A stretch of 64,000 nt of DNA from UBA4312 sp002394635 (GCA_946539765.1 CAMNHO010000003.1:1-64000), one strand, 5' to 3'. Numbered from the stretch's first letter, positions 8,008 to 17,204 are shown. Numbers and translations: made by a program. Notes: a model not told the origin generated them from the sequence alone.

Positions 8008-9016
8008 ATTCAAATAAACCTTGCTGGTAATCGATCTTTAAATGCTCATAGGCCTTGGCTGTGGCAATTCTTCCTCTTGGGGTACGGTTGATAAAACCGA
8101 TCTGTAATAAATAGGGTTCATAGACATCTTCGATGGTGGTACTTTCTTCGCCGATACTGGAGGCTAGTGCTTCCAATCCGACCGGTCCGCCTTTAAAGCG
8201 TTCAATGATTCCGCGTAAGTAACGATGATCGACTTTATCCAGTCCAAGGTGGTCAACCTCCAGACGGTCCAGGGCATCTCTGGCTACATCCAAAGAAATC
8301 AGGCCATCGTTATATACCTGGGCAAAGTCCCGTACTCTTCGGAACAGACGATTGGCAATACGTGGTGTGCCTCGTGAACGTAAGGCAATCTCCTGGACGG
8401 CATCGTCATCGATTTTTGTGTTCATAACACGGGAGGTGCGAGCAACGATCTTTTTCAGGTCATTGAGCTCGTAATATTCCAGCTGGGACACGATGCCAAA
8501 GCGGTCTCGTAACGGGGCGGTCAGATCTCCGGCCCGGGTTGTAGCTCCCACCAGGGTAAACGGTGGCAAAGATAAGCGGATACTGTGTGTTGTCGCTGTA
8601 TCTTTTCCGACCACAATATCCAGACAATAGTCTTCCATGGCCGGATATAACACCTCTTCCACTTGTCTTGGCAAGCGATGGATCTCATCGATAAACAGGA
8701 CATCGCCTGGTTCCAACGTTGACAACAAGGCTGCCAGATCCCCGCTTTTCTCTATGGAAGGTCCGCTGGTCGTCTTGAGATTTCCACCCATTTCATTGGC
8801 TAAGATATACGCCAATGTGGTTTTTCCCAAGCCCGGAGGCCCATACAAAAGAACATGGTCCAAGGCTTCATTTCTTTGTTTGGCGGCATTGATAAAAACA
8901 CGCAGGTTTTCTTTTAATGTATTCTGCCCAATATATTCTTTTAATGTAGACGGACGCAGCGTTGCTTCCAATGTATCATTATCCTGTAATCCTGCATCCA
9001 CTTCTCTAGTTTCCAA
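8006..9016 (-). CDS. ruvB: Holliday junction branch migration ATPase RuvB
   Basis: RuvB of 336 residues, the hexameric AAA+ motor that drives Holliday junction branch migration with RuvA. Visible features are the RPSTLKEYIGQ start region, Walker A GPPGLGKTT (about residue 60), Walker B LFIDEIHRL, sensor I VGATTRAGDL, the RFGIV arginine-finger area and the C-terminal winged helix with RTPRGRIAT. The start is TTG at 9016 with SD GAGGA at suitable distance; there is no nearby ATG in frame. It follows ruvA by 15 bases and ends in a terminator. No ruvC is present here, as is normal in Firmicutes, which use RecU. Confidence 0.97.
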   Translation of the reverse strand: METREVDAGLQDNDTLEATLRPSTLKEYIGQNTLKENLRVFINAAKQRNEALDHVLLYGPPGLGKTTLAYILANEMGGNLKTTSGPSIEKSGDLAALLSTLEPGDVLFIDEIHRLPRQVEEVLYPAMEDYCLDIVVGKDTATTHSIRLSLPPFTLVGATTRAGDLTAPLRDRFGIVSQLEYYELNDLKKIVARTSRVMNTKIDDDAVQEIALRSRGTPRIANRLFRRVRDFAQVYNDGLISLDVARDALDRLEVDHLGLDKVDHRYLRGIIERFKGGPVGLEALASSIGEESTTIEDVYEPYLLQIGFINRTPRGRIATAKAYEHLKIDYQQGLFE

Positions 9017-9031
9017 TGTGATTCCTCATTT

Positions 9032-9601
9032 CTATTTCGCTAATAATCGCAATGCCTGCTGGATCATCTGTGGAGTAGTCAGCTCCTTATTCGAAATCAG
9101 TTCCTTCTTTATTGATGTTAACTGATTTACCTTATATCCCAAAGACACCAGAGCTTCCTGTGTTTCATCCCATACAGGATTCTCGATCTTCGCTTCTTTT
9201 GTATCCACGGCGACAAATTTCCCCTTCAGATCCAATACGATCTGACCAGCCGTTTTAGCTCCGATTCCCGGCAATGCTTTTAATCGTTTGATATCATCAT
9301 TTTCAATGGCCGCAATCATTTCAGCGCCACTGATGGCACCCATGATATTCATGGCACTCTTAGGTCCGACTCCTTTTACGTTGATCAACCGGACAAAGAC
9401 CTCATAATCCTCTTCTTTTTCAAACCCAAAGAGAAGCATCGCATCCTCCCGGACATGTTGATAAGTATATAGGAAATAATCCTGACCGAATTTCATGGAT
9501 TCGGGATGGGATACATAGACTTCATAGCCTACCCCTTGTACATCCAGTACCACGCTTTCCTTGCGGATCAGGCGTAATGTTCCCTGCACAAACGCAATCA
9601 T
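9032..9601 (-). CDS. ruvA: Holliday junction DNA-binding protein RuvA
   Basis: RuvA of 189 residues, the tetramer that binds four-way junctions and recruits RuvB. The N-terminal OB fold starts MIAFVQGTLRLI, two helix-hairpin-helix motifs follow (LINVKGVGPKSAMNI and LKALPGIGAKTAGQI), and a C-terminal RuvB-binding domain (about 145-189) includes EALVSLGYK. The start at 9601 is chosen over an ATG six codons upstream because GGAGG lies 6-7 bases before it. Forms an operon with ruvB. Confidence 0.97.
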   Translation of the reverse strand: MIAFVQGTLRLIRKESVVLDVQGVGYEVYVSHPESMKFGQDYFLYTYQHVREDAMLLFGFEKEEDYEVFVRLINVKGVGPKSAMNIMGAISGAEMIAAIENDDIKRLKALPGIGAKTAGQIVLDLKGKFVAVDTKEAKIENPVWDETQEALVSLGYKVNQLTSIKKELISNKELTTPQMIQQALRLLAK

Positions 9602-9699
9602 GGAATGCCTCCTTTCCAAGCAGAACCATTATAACATAAAAGCGATTTATCAAGCTTAGATTACGCAATGTTCTTCGTGCTTTGTTCGTTTCCATTTTA

Positions 9700-9728
9700 T
9701 TGACATCTTTTCAAATTCTATTTATCAT
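9700..9728 (+). promoter_or_regulatory. gpmA promoter
   Basis: TTGACA (9700-9705), a 17-base spacer and TATCAT (9723-9728) form a strong sigma-A promoter about 40 bases before the gpmA start. Confidence 0.8.
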
Positions 9729-9766
9729 TAAGTTACCAAGATAAAGTTAAAGAAAGAGGTGCTAAA

Positions 9767-10519
9767 ATGGCAAACATGAAATTAGTTCTTGTTAGACATG
9801 GTGAAAGTGAATGGAATAAATTGAACCTGTTCACTGGTTGGACAGATGTCGATTTAAGTGAAAAAGGACACGAAGAAGCTAAAAACGCTGGTAAGATCTT
9901 AAAAGAAAAAGGATTTGATTTTGACGTAGCTTATACTTCTTATTTAAAACGTGCCATCCATACTTTAAACCATGTATTAGATGAAATGGATCGTAACTGG
10001 ATCCCTGTAATCAAAAGCTGGAAATTAAATGAACGTCATTACGGTGCTCTTCAAGGATTGAACAAAGCGGAAACAGCTGAAAAATTCGGTGAAGAACAAG
10101 TATTGATCTGGAGACGTTCCTTTGATGTAAAACCTCCTGCCCTGGAATTGACAGATGAAAGACATCCTGCTAACGCAGAAATGTTCCGTGATGTAGACAA
10201 AGCATTATTACCGGCAAATGAAAGTCTGGAAACAACCATCGAACGTGCTGTTCCTTACTTCAACGAAGTCATCAAACCGGATATGCAGGCTGGTAAGCGT
10301 GTTATCATTGCTGCACATGGTAACTCTTTACGTGCATTGGTAAAATACTTTGACAACTTGACAGCGGAAGAAATCATAAAGGTCAACATCCCTACAGGTA
10401 CTCCGTTGGTTTACGAATTTGATGAAGATTTTAATGTAGTTGACAAATATTACTTAGCTGACGAAGAAGCATTAAAGGCAGCTATGGACGCTGTGGCTAA
10501 CCAAGGTAAAAAAGCATAA
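9767..10519 (+). CDS. gpmA: 2,3-bisphosphoglycerate-dependent phosphoglycerate mutase
   Basis: Glycolytic enzyme of 250 residues that interconverts 3- and 2-phosphoglycerate. It carries the histidine phosphatase signature LVLVRHGESEWN (phospho-His near residue 11), FTGWTDVDLSEKG, the ERHYGALQGLNK loop and the second catalytic histidine in AAHGNSLRAL. Full length for the family. AGAGGTG precedes the ATG. It is a single-gene unit with its own promoter and terminator. The even, lysine- and GAA-rich coding style suggests high expression. Confidence 0.98.
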   Translation: MANMKLVLVRHGESEWNKLNLFTGWTDVDLSEKGHEEAKNAGKILKEKGFDFDVAYTSYLKRAIHTLNHVLDEMDRNWIPVIKSWKLNERHYGALQGLNKAETAEKFGEEQVLIWRRSFDVKPPALELTDERHPANAEMFRDVDKALLPANESLETTIERAVPYFNEVIKPDMQAGKRVIIAAHGNSLRALVKYFDNLTAEEIIKVNIPTGTPLVYEFDEDFNVVDKYYLADEEALKAAMDAVANQGKKA

Positions 10520-10535
10520 ATTGAATGAATTTCTT

Positions 10536-10566
10536 AAAATGCCGAAAGTTTTCGGCATTTTTTGTT
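10536..10566 (+). terminator. Intrinsic terminator after gpmA
   Basis: AATGCCGAAA and TTTCGGCATT form a 10-bp stem with a GT loop followed by a T-run. Confidence 0.92.
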
Positions 10567-10619
10567 TCCTCAATACTAAATTTCCTTTATAATAGTGTTT
10601 GCTTTATGAGGTGACACAT

Positions 10620-11549
10620 ATGACTTTTAATAATATATTAGATGCTATGGGAAATACGCCGTTGATCCGTCTAAACCACTTGGTTGACCAAGATTGTGCC
10701 CAGATCTTAGTTAAGTTTGAAGGCTTGAACGTAGGAGGCTCCATCAAAACAAGGACCGCCTATAATATGATCAAGCACGCCGAACAGGAAGGTCTTTTAA
10801 AAGAAGATTCCATCATTGTCGAACCAACCAGTGGAAACCAAGGGATCGGTTTAGCTCTGATTGGTGCCGTAAAAGGCTATCCGACCAAGATCATCATGCC
10901 TGATTCTGTCAGTGTTGAACGAAGAAAGCTGGTACAGCACTACGGTGCCGAAGTGATCTTGATCCATGATGATGGCAATATCGGAAAATGTATCGATGAC
11001 TGCATTCAGCTCGCTTTAAAGATGAAAGAAGAGGATCCACGTGTCTATGTGCCGCAACAGTTTGAGAACAAAGCCAATGTGGAAATTCAGAAAAACCGGA
11101 CAGCCCAGGAAATCCTGAGAGACTGTGATTGTCCGATCGATGGTTTCTGTTCCGGCATCGGGACCGGTGGTACCATTACCGGTATCGGAGAAGCTTTGAA
11201 AGAAGTCTATCCGGACATGACCATCTGGGCTGTGGAACCGGAAAATGCTGCCATCTTAGCCGGTGGTTCAATCGGAACCCATTTACAGATGGGTATCGGA
11301 GATGGCATTATCCCAGCCATCCTGAACCAGAACATCTATGATGATATCTGTGTTGTGGAAGATGATATTGCCTTACAGACTGCTAAGGATCTGGCAGCTA
11401 AAGAAGGTATTCTATGCGGTATTTCCAGCGGGTCCAATGTAGCTGCCGCTATCCAGCTGGCCAAAAAGCTGGGAAAAGGAAAAACCGTTGTTACCATCCT
11501 TCCGGATACAGCTGAACGCTATTTCTCCACCCCATTATTTGATGATTAA
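10620..11549 (+). CDS. cysK: Cysteine synthase (O-acetylserine sulfhydrylase)
   Basis: PLP enzyme of 309 residues that makes cysteine from O-acetylserine and sulfide. It starts MTFNNILDAMGNTPLIRL. The PLP lysine lies in GGSIKTRTA, a variant of the usual GGSVKDR; the substrate loop is TSGNQG instead of TSGNTG; the phosphate-binding loop is GIGTGGTITG. These variants keep the catalytic lysine, but a related activity such as cystathionine synthesis is possible. The start at 10620 has GAGGTG six bases upstream; an in-frame TTG at 10599 is rejected. TATAAT at 10588-10593 is the likely -10. Confidence 0.9.
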   Translation: MTFNNILDAMGNTPLIRLNHLVDQDCAQILVKFEGLNVGGSIKTRTAYNMIKHAEQEGLLKEDSIIVEPTSGNQGIGLALIGAVKGYPTKIIMPDSVSVERRKLVQHYGAEVILIHDDGNIGKCIDDCIQLALKMKEEDPRVYVPQQFENKANVEIQKNRTAQEILRDCDCPIDGFCSGIGTGGTITGIGEALKEVYPDMTIWAVEPENAAILAGGSIGTHLQMGIGDGIIPAILNQNIYDDICVVEDDIALQTAKDLAAKEGILCGISSGSNVAAAIQLAKKLGKGKTVVTILPDTAERYFSTPLFDD

Positions 11550-11554
11550 TATCA

Positions 11555-11590
11555 ACAAAGGCCGAGTCCCAAAGACTCGACCTTTCTTTT
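11555..11590. terminator. Bidirectional terminator, cysK / hypothetical gene
   Basis: AAGGCCGAGTC and GACTCGACCTT form a stem with a five-base loop between two converging genes; T-rich sequence follows on the plus strand, and it can also serve the minus-strand gene ending at 11589. Confidence 0.8.
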
Positions 11591-11933
11591 AAATACATAC
11601 AATGCGCATAGACACACTCTCTGTTTCATTCCATTCTTTTTTTGCTAATTCCGTTTCATCCAGTGTTTCCAGTTGGTCAATGATATGGATTCCATCAATC
11701 AACATGTCTTCCAAAATCATACCGCAGCATGATTCATATCGTTTATCCGCCTTTTGGATATCCCCATAATAGAGCTCATCCGCAAAGGAATAGAGCGGAA
11801 CGATCTCAAATCCTTTATAGTGAATAGATAATTCCATCTGACGGTTCTGGATCTTGTGAAACAACGCCTGCCTGGACTCATTTAGAAACACTTTGGTGAT
11901 CGCATCATCAATCTGGTCTATAATGTCATTCAT
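11589..11933 (-). CDS. Hypothetical protein, 114 residues
   Basis: A soluble, acidic 114-residue protein that I do not recognise. It is likely real: the ATG has GGAGG 7-8 bases upstream, the frame is intact and it ends at a shared terminator. It has no signal peptide or membrane segment, and carries a paired cysteine (ESCCGMILED) and a mixed alpha/beta pattern. It lies downstream of the MgtC-like gene on the same strand with about 70 bases between them, so they may be co-transcribed. Confidence 0.7.
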   Translation of the reverse strand: MNDIIDQIDDAITKVFLNESRQALFHKIQNRQMELSIHYKGFEIVPLYSFADELYYGDIQKADKRYESCCGMILEDMLIDGIHIIDQLETLDETELAKKEWNETESVSMRIVCI

Positions 11934-12001
11934 ATATTTATCCTCCCGTTACCAAAAGGATAAAGAAATAACTGACATTTCTGATGTTCAATTGTTGGAT
12001 A

Positions 12002-12655
12002 TTATCGGAAACTGACTGTTTTTACATAATCCTGCCGGATCATATAGGATATGAATTCATTTTGGTCAAAGCGACCCGGGATCGTTGTTTCCAGGACCAC
12101 CTGGATCACATCGTTATCGAAGTATTCCACCTTGTAAATTTCATAACCGATATCGAATTTATCAAAGTCCTCCATCAGACGTTGTATAGCTTGTCCGGTA
12201 TCATACAGTTCAAAACGTAAAGGTTGCGAGGATGTATCGATCTTTTCGAAGACCCCTTTATGCAGGATGATCTGGATCATCAACATTAAAAACGTTGTAA
12301 AAATACCAATATCATACAATCCCATACCAATGGTACATCCAACCCCGGCTGTCGTCCACATACCGGCTGCCGTCGTCAATCCGGAAATCGTTCCATGGCG
12401 GACAAAGATGATCCCTGCTCCCAGAAAACCGATACCACTGACGATCTGGGCAGCAATACGGGCTCTGTCGGCACTGACATTATCCGCAAAACCATGTACG
12501 GATGTAATCGCAATCAAACAAGCTCCCAGACAAATGATGGAATGGGTACGCAGACCGGCTTCTTTATTTTTACTGCTGCGCTCATATCCGATCAACATAC
12601 CACATAGCGTGGCGACCAGGATCCGCAGCATCCATTCTAAATGTGCTAATACCAT
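12002..12655 (-). CDS. MgtC/SapB family membrane protein
   Basis: A 217-residue protein with an N-terminal membrane domain of four or five helices (about 1-135) and a soluble C-terminal domain of ACT-like pattern (about 145-217). The family signature is clear: LIGYERSSKNKEAGLRTH, GIGFLGAGIIF and LTTAAGMWTTAGVG. MgtC-type proteins act at the membrane in Mg2+ limitation and in control of ATP synthase or cation transport; the substrate or partner here is unknown. SD AAGGAG precedes the ATG. No Mg2+ riboswitch was recognised upstream. Confidence 0.9.
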   Translation of the reverse strand: MVLAHLEWMLRILVATLCGMLIGYERSSKNKEAGLRTHSIICLGACLIAITSVHGFADNVSADRARIAAQIVSGIGFLGAGIIFVRHGTISGLTTAAGMWTTAGVGCTIGMGLYDIGIFTTFLMLMIQIILHKGVFEKIDTSSQPLRFELYDTGQAIQRLMEDFDKFDIGYEIYKVEYFDNDVIQVVLETTIPGRFDQNEFISYMIRQDYVKTVSFR

Positions 12656-12777
12656 ATTATCTGCTCCTTCCGATCTTGTATTTCTATTATCCTAATTTTC
12701 CCACATATTTTCAATACAGTTATATTATTTAAAAAACCATTTATGATAAAATAAAAACCGAAAGGAGCAGAGAAACT

Positions 12778-13599
12778 ATGAAAAAAAGTTTAAAACGTTT
12801 TCTCTCATTAATTATTTCTTGCTTCCTGTTTGCAGGACTGGCCGCTTGTGGATCTTCTTCCACAAAAAAAGAAACGGATGCTTCGGACAAAAATACCTTT
12901 ACGGTAGGATTTGACCAAAACTTCCCTCCATTCGGTTATGTAGATGAAGACGGAAATTTCACGGGATTTGATATTGAATTAGCTACTGAAGTCGCCAATC
13001 GTATGGGCAAGGAGATCGTTCTTCAGCCAATCGACTGGGATGCCAAGGATATGGAACTGGAATCCGGAACCATTGACTGCATATGGAACGGTTTTACCAT
13101 TAACGGACGTGAGGATAAATATACATGGTCTACGCCGTATATGACAAACATGCAGGATATCGTTGTACGCGCTGATTCCGGCATTGAATCTTTGGAAGAC
13201 CTGGAAGGCAAGATCGTGGATGTCCAGAAAGAGTCTTCTGCATTAACCGCACTGGAAGACAATCCGGATCTGATGGACAGCTTTGCGGAATTAAATCAGG
13301 TAGCTGATTATAATACAGCAATCATGGATCTAGAATCCGGCGCTGTGGACGCTGTCGCAATGGATCATTATGTAGCCTTGGATCAAATTGCCAATAAAGA
13401 CAATATGAAGATCCTGGATGAACACATTTCCGATGAACAGTATGGAATCGGATTCCTGTTAGGAAACGAGGAACTCAGAGATGAAGTAGAAGCGATCCTG
13501 CTGGAAATGGTTAAGGACGGCACATTCGAAGAAATTTCAAAGAAATATTTTGATACCAATGTAGCCAGTGAAGAACTGTTGAAAAAAGCTGAAGAATAA
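12778..13599 (+). CDS. Amino-acid ABC transporter substrate-binding lipoprotein
   Basis: A 273-residue periplasmic-binding-protein type II. It has a lipoprotein signal peptide ending LFAGLAACGSS (lipidated Cys near residue 24) and then a polar amino-acid binding fold (FTVGFDQNFPPFGYVDEDG, DCIWNGFTINGRE, VDVQKESSALTAL). It is closely similar along its length to the binding domain of the fused transporter gene that follows, and the upstream sequence is also shared, pointing to tandem duplication. It probably feeds the same permease and ATPase. Specificity for glutamine, cystine or another polar amino acid cannot be read from sequence. Confidence 0.92.
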   Translation: MKKSLKRFLSLIISCFLFAGLAACGSSSTKKETDASDKNTFTVGFDQNFPPFGYVDEDGNFTGFDIELATEVANRMGKEIVLQPIDWDAKDMELESGTIDCIWNGFTINGREDKYTWSTPYMTNMQDIVVRADSGIESLEDLEGKIVDVQKESSALTALEDNPDLMDSFAELNQVADYNTAIMDLESGAVDAVAMDHYVALDQIANKDNMKILDEHISDEQYGIGFLLGNEELRDEVEAILLEMVKDGTFEEISKKYFDTNVASEELLKKAEE

Positions 13600-13605
13600 G
13601 CAAGG

Positions 13606-13637
13606 AACGAAATGGTCAAACCATTTCGTTTTTTATT
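13606..13637 (+). terminator. Terminator between the two binding-protein genes
   Basis: AACGAAATGG and CCATTTCGTT form a stem with a short loop, followed by a T-run, separating the stand-alone binding-protein gene from the fused transporter gene, which has its own promoter-like sequence. Confidence 0.9.
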
Positions 13638-13711
13638 TAAGATTCTCTGTAACTTTCTCCCGTATTAAAAGTCGATTTATGATAAAATAAACAACGAATG
13701 GAGTGAGAAAT

Positions 13712-15232
13712 ATGAAAAAGAGAGTATCTCGTCTTTTTTCTTTATTGATGACATTTTTTTTGTTCGCAGGGATCGTGGCCTGTTCCACACCTTCGACCAA
13801 GAATGAAGCCCCAAAGAAAGAAGACAATACCTTTGTCGTAGGGTTTGATCAGAATTTTCCGCCTTTCGGCTATGTGGATGAAAAAGGAAACTTCACGGGA
13901 TTTGATATCGAACTAGCTACCGAAGCTGCCAAACGAATGAACAAGAAGATCGTTTTACAGCCTATCGAATGGGATGCCAAGGATATGGAACTGGAATCCG
14001 GAACCATAGACTGCATCTGGAATGGTTTTACCATTAACGGACGTGAGGATAAATATACATGGTCCACCCCTTATATGTCTAATTACCAGGACATCGTTGT
14101 ACGCCTGGATTCAGGTATCAACACCTTTGATGATCTAGCTGGTAAAGTTGTCGATGTCCAGAAAGAATCCACCGCTTTAAGCGCCTTGGAAGATAATCCG
14201 GAATTGATGAACAGCTTTGGCCAATTAAACCAGGTTGCCGATTATAATACGGCTATCATGGATCTGGAATCCGGGGCCATCGATGCCATTGCGATGGATC
14301 ACTTTGTAGCCATTGACCAAATCAAGGGAAAAGAGAATCTGATCATCCTGGATGATCATATTTCCGAAGAACAATATGCGATTGGTTTCTTATTGGGAAA
14401 TGATGAACTTCGTGATGAAGTGGAATTAGTCATGAAAGAAATGATGGAGGACGGCACATTTGAAAAGATCTCCATGAAATACTTTAATACCAATGTAGCC
14501 AACAAAGAGTTCATTACCGAAGCCAAAAAGGTAACATCTAAACAAGTACAAAAGCAGGAAAAAGTAAAATCCAATAACGGCATGGCGATGACTACCATTA
14601 TGAAACAGCTGGCTGGTGGTATGGGAACAACCATCTTTATCTTTGTGATGACCTTGTTGTTTGCCCTGCCTTTAGGTTTACTGATTGCGTTTGGCCGTAT
14701 GTCCAAAAACCTGATCCTGTCTACGATCTTCAAGATCTATATCTCGATTATGCGTGGAACCCCGTTGATGCTGCAGATGTTGGTCATCTACTTTGGCCCT
14801 TATTATATTTTCGGTATGCAGATCTCTTCTGCTTATCGTGGCATTGCCGTCATCATCGCCTTCTCATTGAACTATGCAGCTTATTTTGCCGAGATCTATC
14901 GAAGCGGTATCGCCTCTATGCCAAAAGGACAATATGAAGCCGCTACCGTATTGGGCTATGATAAAGTGCAGACGTTCTTTATCATCATTCTGCCACAGGT
15001 CATCAAACGGATCCTGCCGGCTATTACCAATGAGGTCATCACGCTGGTAAAGGATACCTCGTTAGCCTTCTCGATTGCGTATGCGGAAATGTTTACACAG
15101 GCCAAAGCGCTGGCAGCCGCCGAAAAGAGCATGATCCCGTTTGTGGTCGCTGCGATCTTCTACTATGTCTTCAATTTCCTGGTAGCTGCTTTGATGGAAC
15201 ACTTTGAAAAGCGCATGAGCTATTATGAATAG
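13712..15232 (+). CDS. Amino-acid ABC transporter, fused binding protein and permease
   Basis: A 506-residue fusion. Residues 1-24 are a lipoprotein-like signal (LFAGIVACSTP), about 35-265 a polar amino-acid binding domain, and about 290-506 a permease of the GlnP/HisM type with five helices and the EAA loop (AATVLGYDKVQTFF). Such fusions occur in Firmicutes GlnPQ-type importers. Start 13712 (ATG with GGAG 8 nt upstream) is preferred over GTG at 13703. The ATPase gene follows after 12 bases, so this is a two-gene operon with the stand-alone paralogue upstream as a probable extra receptor. Confidence 0.95.
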   Translation: MKKRVSRLFSLLMTFFLFAGIVACSTPSTKNEAPKKEDNTFVVGFDQNFPPFGYVDEKGNFTGFDIELATEAAKRMNKKIVLQPIEWDAKDMELESGTIDCIWNGFTINGREDKYTWSTPYMSNYQDIVVRLDSGINTFDDLAGKVVDVQKESTALSALEDNPELMNSFGQLNQVADYNTAIMDLESGAIDAIAMDHFVAIDQIKGKENLIILDDHISEEQYAIGFLLGNDELRDEVELVMKEMMEDGTFEKISMKYFNTNVANKEFITEAKKVTSKQVQKQEKVKSNNGMAMTTIMKQLAGGMGTTIFIFVMTLLFALPLGLLIAFGRMSKNLILSTIFKIYISIMRGTPLMLQMLVIYFGPYYIFGMQISSAYRGIAVIIAFSLNYAAYFAEIYRSGIASMPKGQYEAATVLGYDKVQTFFIIILPQVIKRILPAITNEVITLVKDTSLAFSIAYAEMFTQAKALAAAEKSMIPFVVAAIFYYVFNFLVAALMEHFEKRMSYYE

Positions 15233-15244
15233 AGGTGAGTCGGA

Positions 15245-16000
15245 ATGAATATATTGGAAATGAATCATATCAAAAAGAGCTTTGATAATACGAAGGTCCT
15301 CGAGGATATCAATCTCACCGTTCGCGAAGGCGAAGTTGTATCCATTATTGGTCCGTCCGGCTCCGGAAAAAGTACATTATTACGATGTGCCACCTTCCTG
15401 GAAACCATGGATGACGGAGAAATGAAGTATATCGGAAATACGGTTGTCCGTTCGGAAAACGGCCATGCGGTATACGGATCCAAACAAGATCAAAGAGAAG
15501 CATTAAGCTACTTTGGTCTGGTCTTTCAAAACTTCAACCTATTTCCGCATTTTTCTGTTATGAAAAATATTACGGATGCCCCGATCCGTATCCAAAAACG
15601 AGATAAGGACGAAGTCTATCAAGAAGCCCGTGTCCTATTGGCTCAAATGGGATTGGAGGACAAAGAGGATGCGTATCCATGTCAGCTATCCGGTGGTCAG
15701 CAGCAACGTGTCTCCATAGCCCGTGCTCTGGCATTAAAGCCGAAGATCTTATTCTTTGATGAACCAACCAGTGCCCTTGACCCGGAATTAACACTGGAGA
15801 TCCTTAAGGTCATCAAGCAGCTGGCAGAAGAAAAGATGACCATGGTCATCGTTACCCACGAAATGACTTTTGCCCGCGATGTGTCCAACCGGATCATCTT
15901 TATGGAAAACGGTGTCATCGTCGAAGACGGAAAACCGGAAGATCTGTTTACTTCGGACAACCAGCGAACCAAGGAATTCCTGGGAAAGTATTACGGATAA
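15245..16000 (+). CDS. Amino-acid ABC transporter ATP-binding protein
   Basis: A 251-residue ATPase of the polar amino-acid uptake (GlnQ/HisP) family. It has Walker A GPSGSGKST (about residue 36), a Q-loop in VFQNFNLFPHFSV, signature LSGGQQQR, Walker B ILFFDEPTSAL and switch histidine VTHEM. GAGGTGAG precedes the ATG. It energises the fused permease encoded immediately upstream. Confidence 0.97.
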   Translation: MNILEMNHIKKSFDNTKVLEDINLTVREGEVVSIIGPSGSGKSTLLRCATFLETMDDGEMKYIGNTVVRSENGHAVYGSKQDQREALSYFGLVFQNFNLFPHFSVMKNITDAPIRIQKRDKDEVYQEARVLLAQMGLEDKEDAYPCQLSGGQQQRVSIARALALKPKILFFDEPTSALDPELTLEILKVIKQLAEEKMTMVIVTHEMTFARDVSNRIIFMENGVIVEDGKPEDLFTSDNQRTKEFLGKYYG

Positions 16001-16003
16001 AAA

Positions 16004-16043
16004 AAGAATTCGAAGAGTTGTTATTCCTCTTCGAATTTTTTCT
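16004..16043. terminator. Bidirectional terminator overlapping a coding end
   Basis: AATTCGAAGAG (16007-16017) and CTCTTCGAATT (16027-16037) form the stem, with T-runs in both directions. The right arm lies within the last codons of the minus-strand gene ending at 16021. Confidence 0.85.
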
Positions 16044-16440
16044 TTCGTTTTAAATACATCACCATCGAATTGTAGTTATCGTCCCCGGATTTCAGAATGT
16101 ACTTTTTTGGTCCATTGACAAACTGCACTCTACGTTCACCAATCTGCTGTACCTTCACATCTTCCCACTTCCACACATCTTTTCTGGCAAAATGATCGGT
16201 CACCACAATCTCTTCATCACTGACGGTAATGCTCTTATTGAAATAATTCAACAAAAGGATCAGCCCGTTCACAAAGACAGCCCCATACATGAAAATAAAG
16301 ATGATGCTGGTCCCCATCGTTGCTTTCCCTTGCGTCAGCATCGTAATCGTATTGACAAATAAATAAGCGGAGGCCGCCACAACAATCACCGGAAATAATA
16401 AATTAGAGCCGGATTTCTGTGTACATTTAATTTTCTGCAT
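16021..16440 (-). CDS. Putative two-helix membrane protein
   Basis: A protein of 139 residues with two hydrophobic helices in the first half (about 15-35 and 45-65) and a C-terminal soluble beta-rich domain (about 70-135) that may be a small PH-like fold; the family is not recognised. Start 16440 has GAGG seven bases upstream, better than the ATG two codons earlier, where the SD touches the start. The last codons, for Lys and Glu, form one arm of the terminator. Confidence 0.7.
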   Translation of the reverse strand: MQKIKCTQKSGSNLLFPVIVVAASAYLFVNTITMLTQGKATMGTSIIFIFMYGAVFVNGLILLLNYFNKSITVSDEEIVVTDHFARKDVWKWEDVKVQQIGERRVQFVNGPKKYILKSGDDNYNSMVMYLKRKKKFEEE

Positions 16441-16612
16441 AATCATTCCTCGATTCTTTTTTCATTATAACGAATTCTTTCCCTATTTGCATAGAACCTT
16501 CTTTATTTTCCATATCTTATGTATATTTTATGGCTTTTTAAGAATTCACTGTGTCATTCTTATTCAAACATGATAAAATGATTCTGTATAAAAATTAGTA
16601 AGGAGAGAGATT

Positions 16613-16993
16613 ATGAAAAACTTTATGAAAGAATTTAAAGAATTTGCGATGAAGGGTAATGTCATGGATATGGCCATTGGTGTTGTAATCGGTGGTGCAT
16701 TTACCGCTATCGTTACCAGCCTGGTTGGTGATATCATTACTCCATTGATTGGTATCATCACAGGTGGTGTAGACTTTACAGGATTAGCTGTTACAGTCGG
16801 TGATGCCAACATTACATATGGTAACTTTATTCAGGCCATTATCAACTTCCTGCTGATTGCGCTGGTTGTCTTCACATTGATCAAATCCATGAACAAGATG
16901 AAGAAAGAAGAACCGGCACCGGAACCAGAACCGGAAGTAGACGAAACCCTGGAAACATTAAAACAGATCCGCGATCTGCTGGAAAAGAAATAA
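16613..16993 (+). CDS. mscL: Large-conductance mechanosensitive channel
   Basis: MscL of 126 residues, a homopentameric emergency release valve for osmotic downshock. It begins with the amphipathic helix MKNFMKEFKEFAMKGNVMD, then TM1 AIGVVIGGAFTAIVTSLV, a short extracellular loop, TM2 and a C-terminal cytoplasmic helix (ETLKQIRDLLEKK) after a Pro-Glu-rich linker. AAGGAGAGAG is the SD. Monocistronic, with its own terminator. Confidence 0.97.
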   Translation: MKNFMKEFKEFAMKGNVMDMAIGVVIGGAFTAIVTSLVGDIITPLIGIITGGVDFTGLAVTVGDANITYGNFIQAIINFLLIALVVFTLIKSMNKMKKEEPAPEPEPEVDETLETLKQIRDLLEKK

Positions 16994-16996
16994 ACC

Positions 16997-17027
16997 TTGA
17001 AGTCATGAGAAATCATGACTTTTTTAT
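16997..17027 (+). terminator. Intrinsic terminator after mscL
   Basis: AAGTCATGA and TCATGACTT form a stem followed by TTTTT. Confidence 0.88.
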
Positions 17028-17204
17028 TATGTATAAATTCATGATGAATATGTGAAATGATGTCAAAACTTGATTCTTGTCTCTAAATATAGTATAACTG
17101 CACCATACACTTTTTGAAAAGGTGGCCATTATTACACATTTATGTGCAATATTTCAATATAGGAGGTGCATGCTATGGTATGAACTGTAGTCGTCAAGTC
17201 AATT

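Noticed and set aside
8637..9125. 162-codon plus-strand frame opposite ruvB
   Set aside because: Shadow of ruvB and ruvA on the other strand; no SD and no recognisable product.
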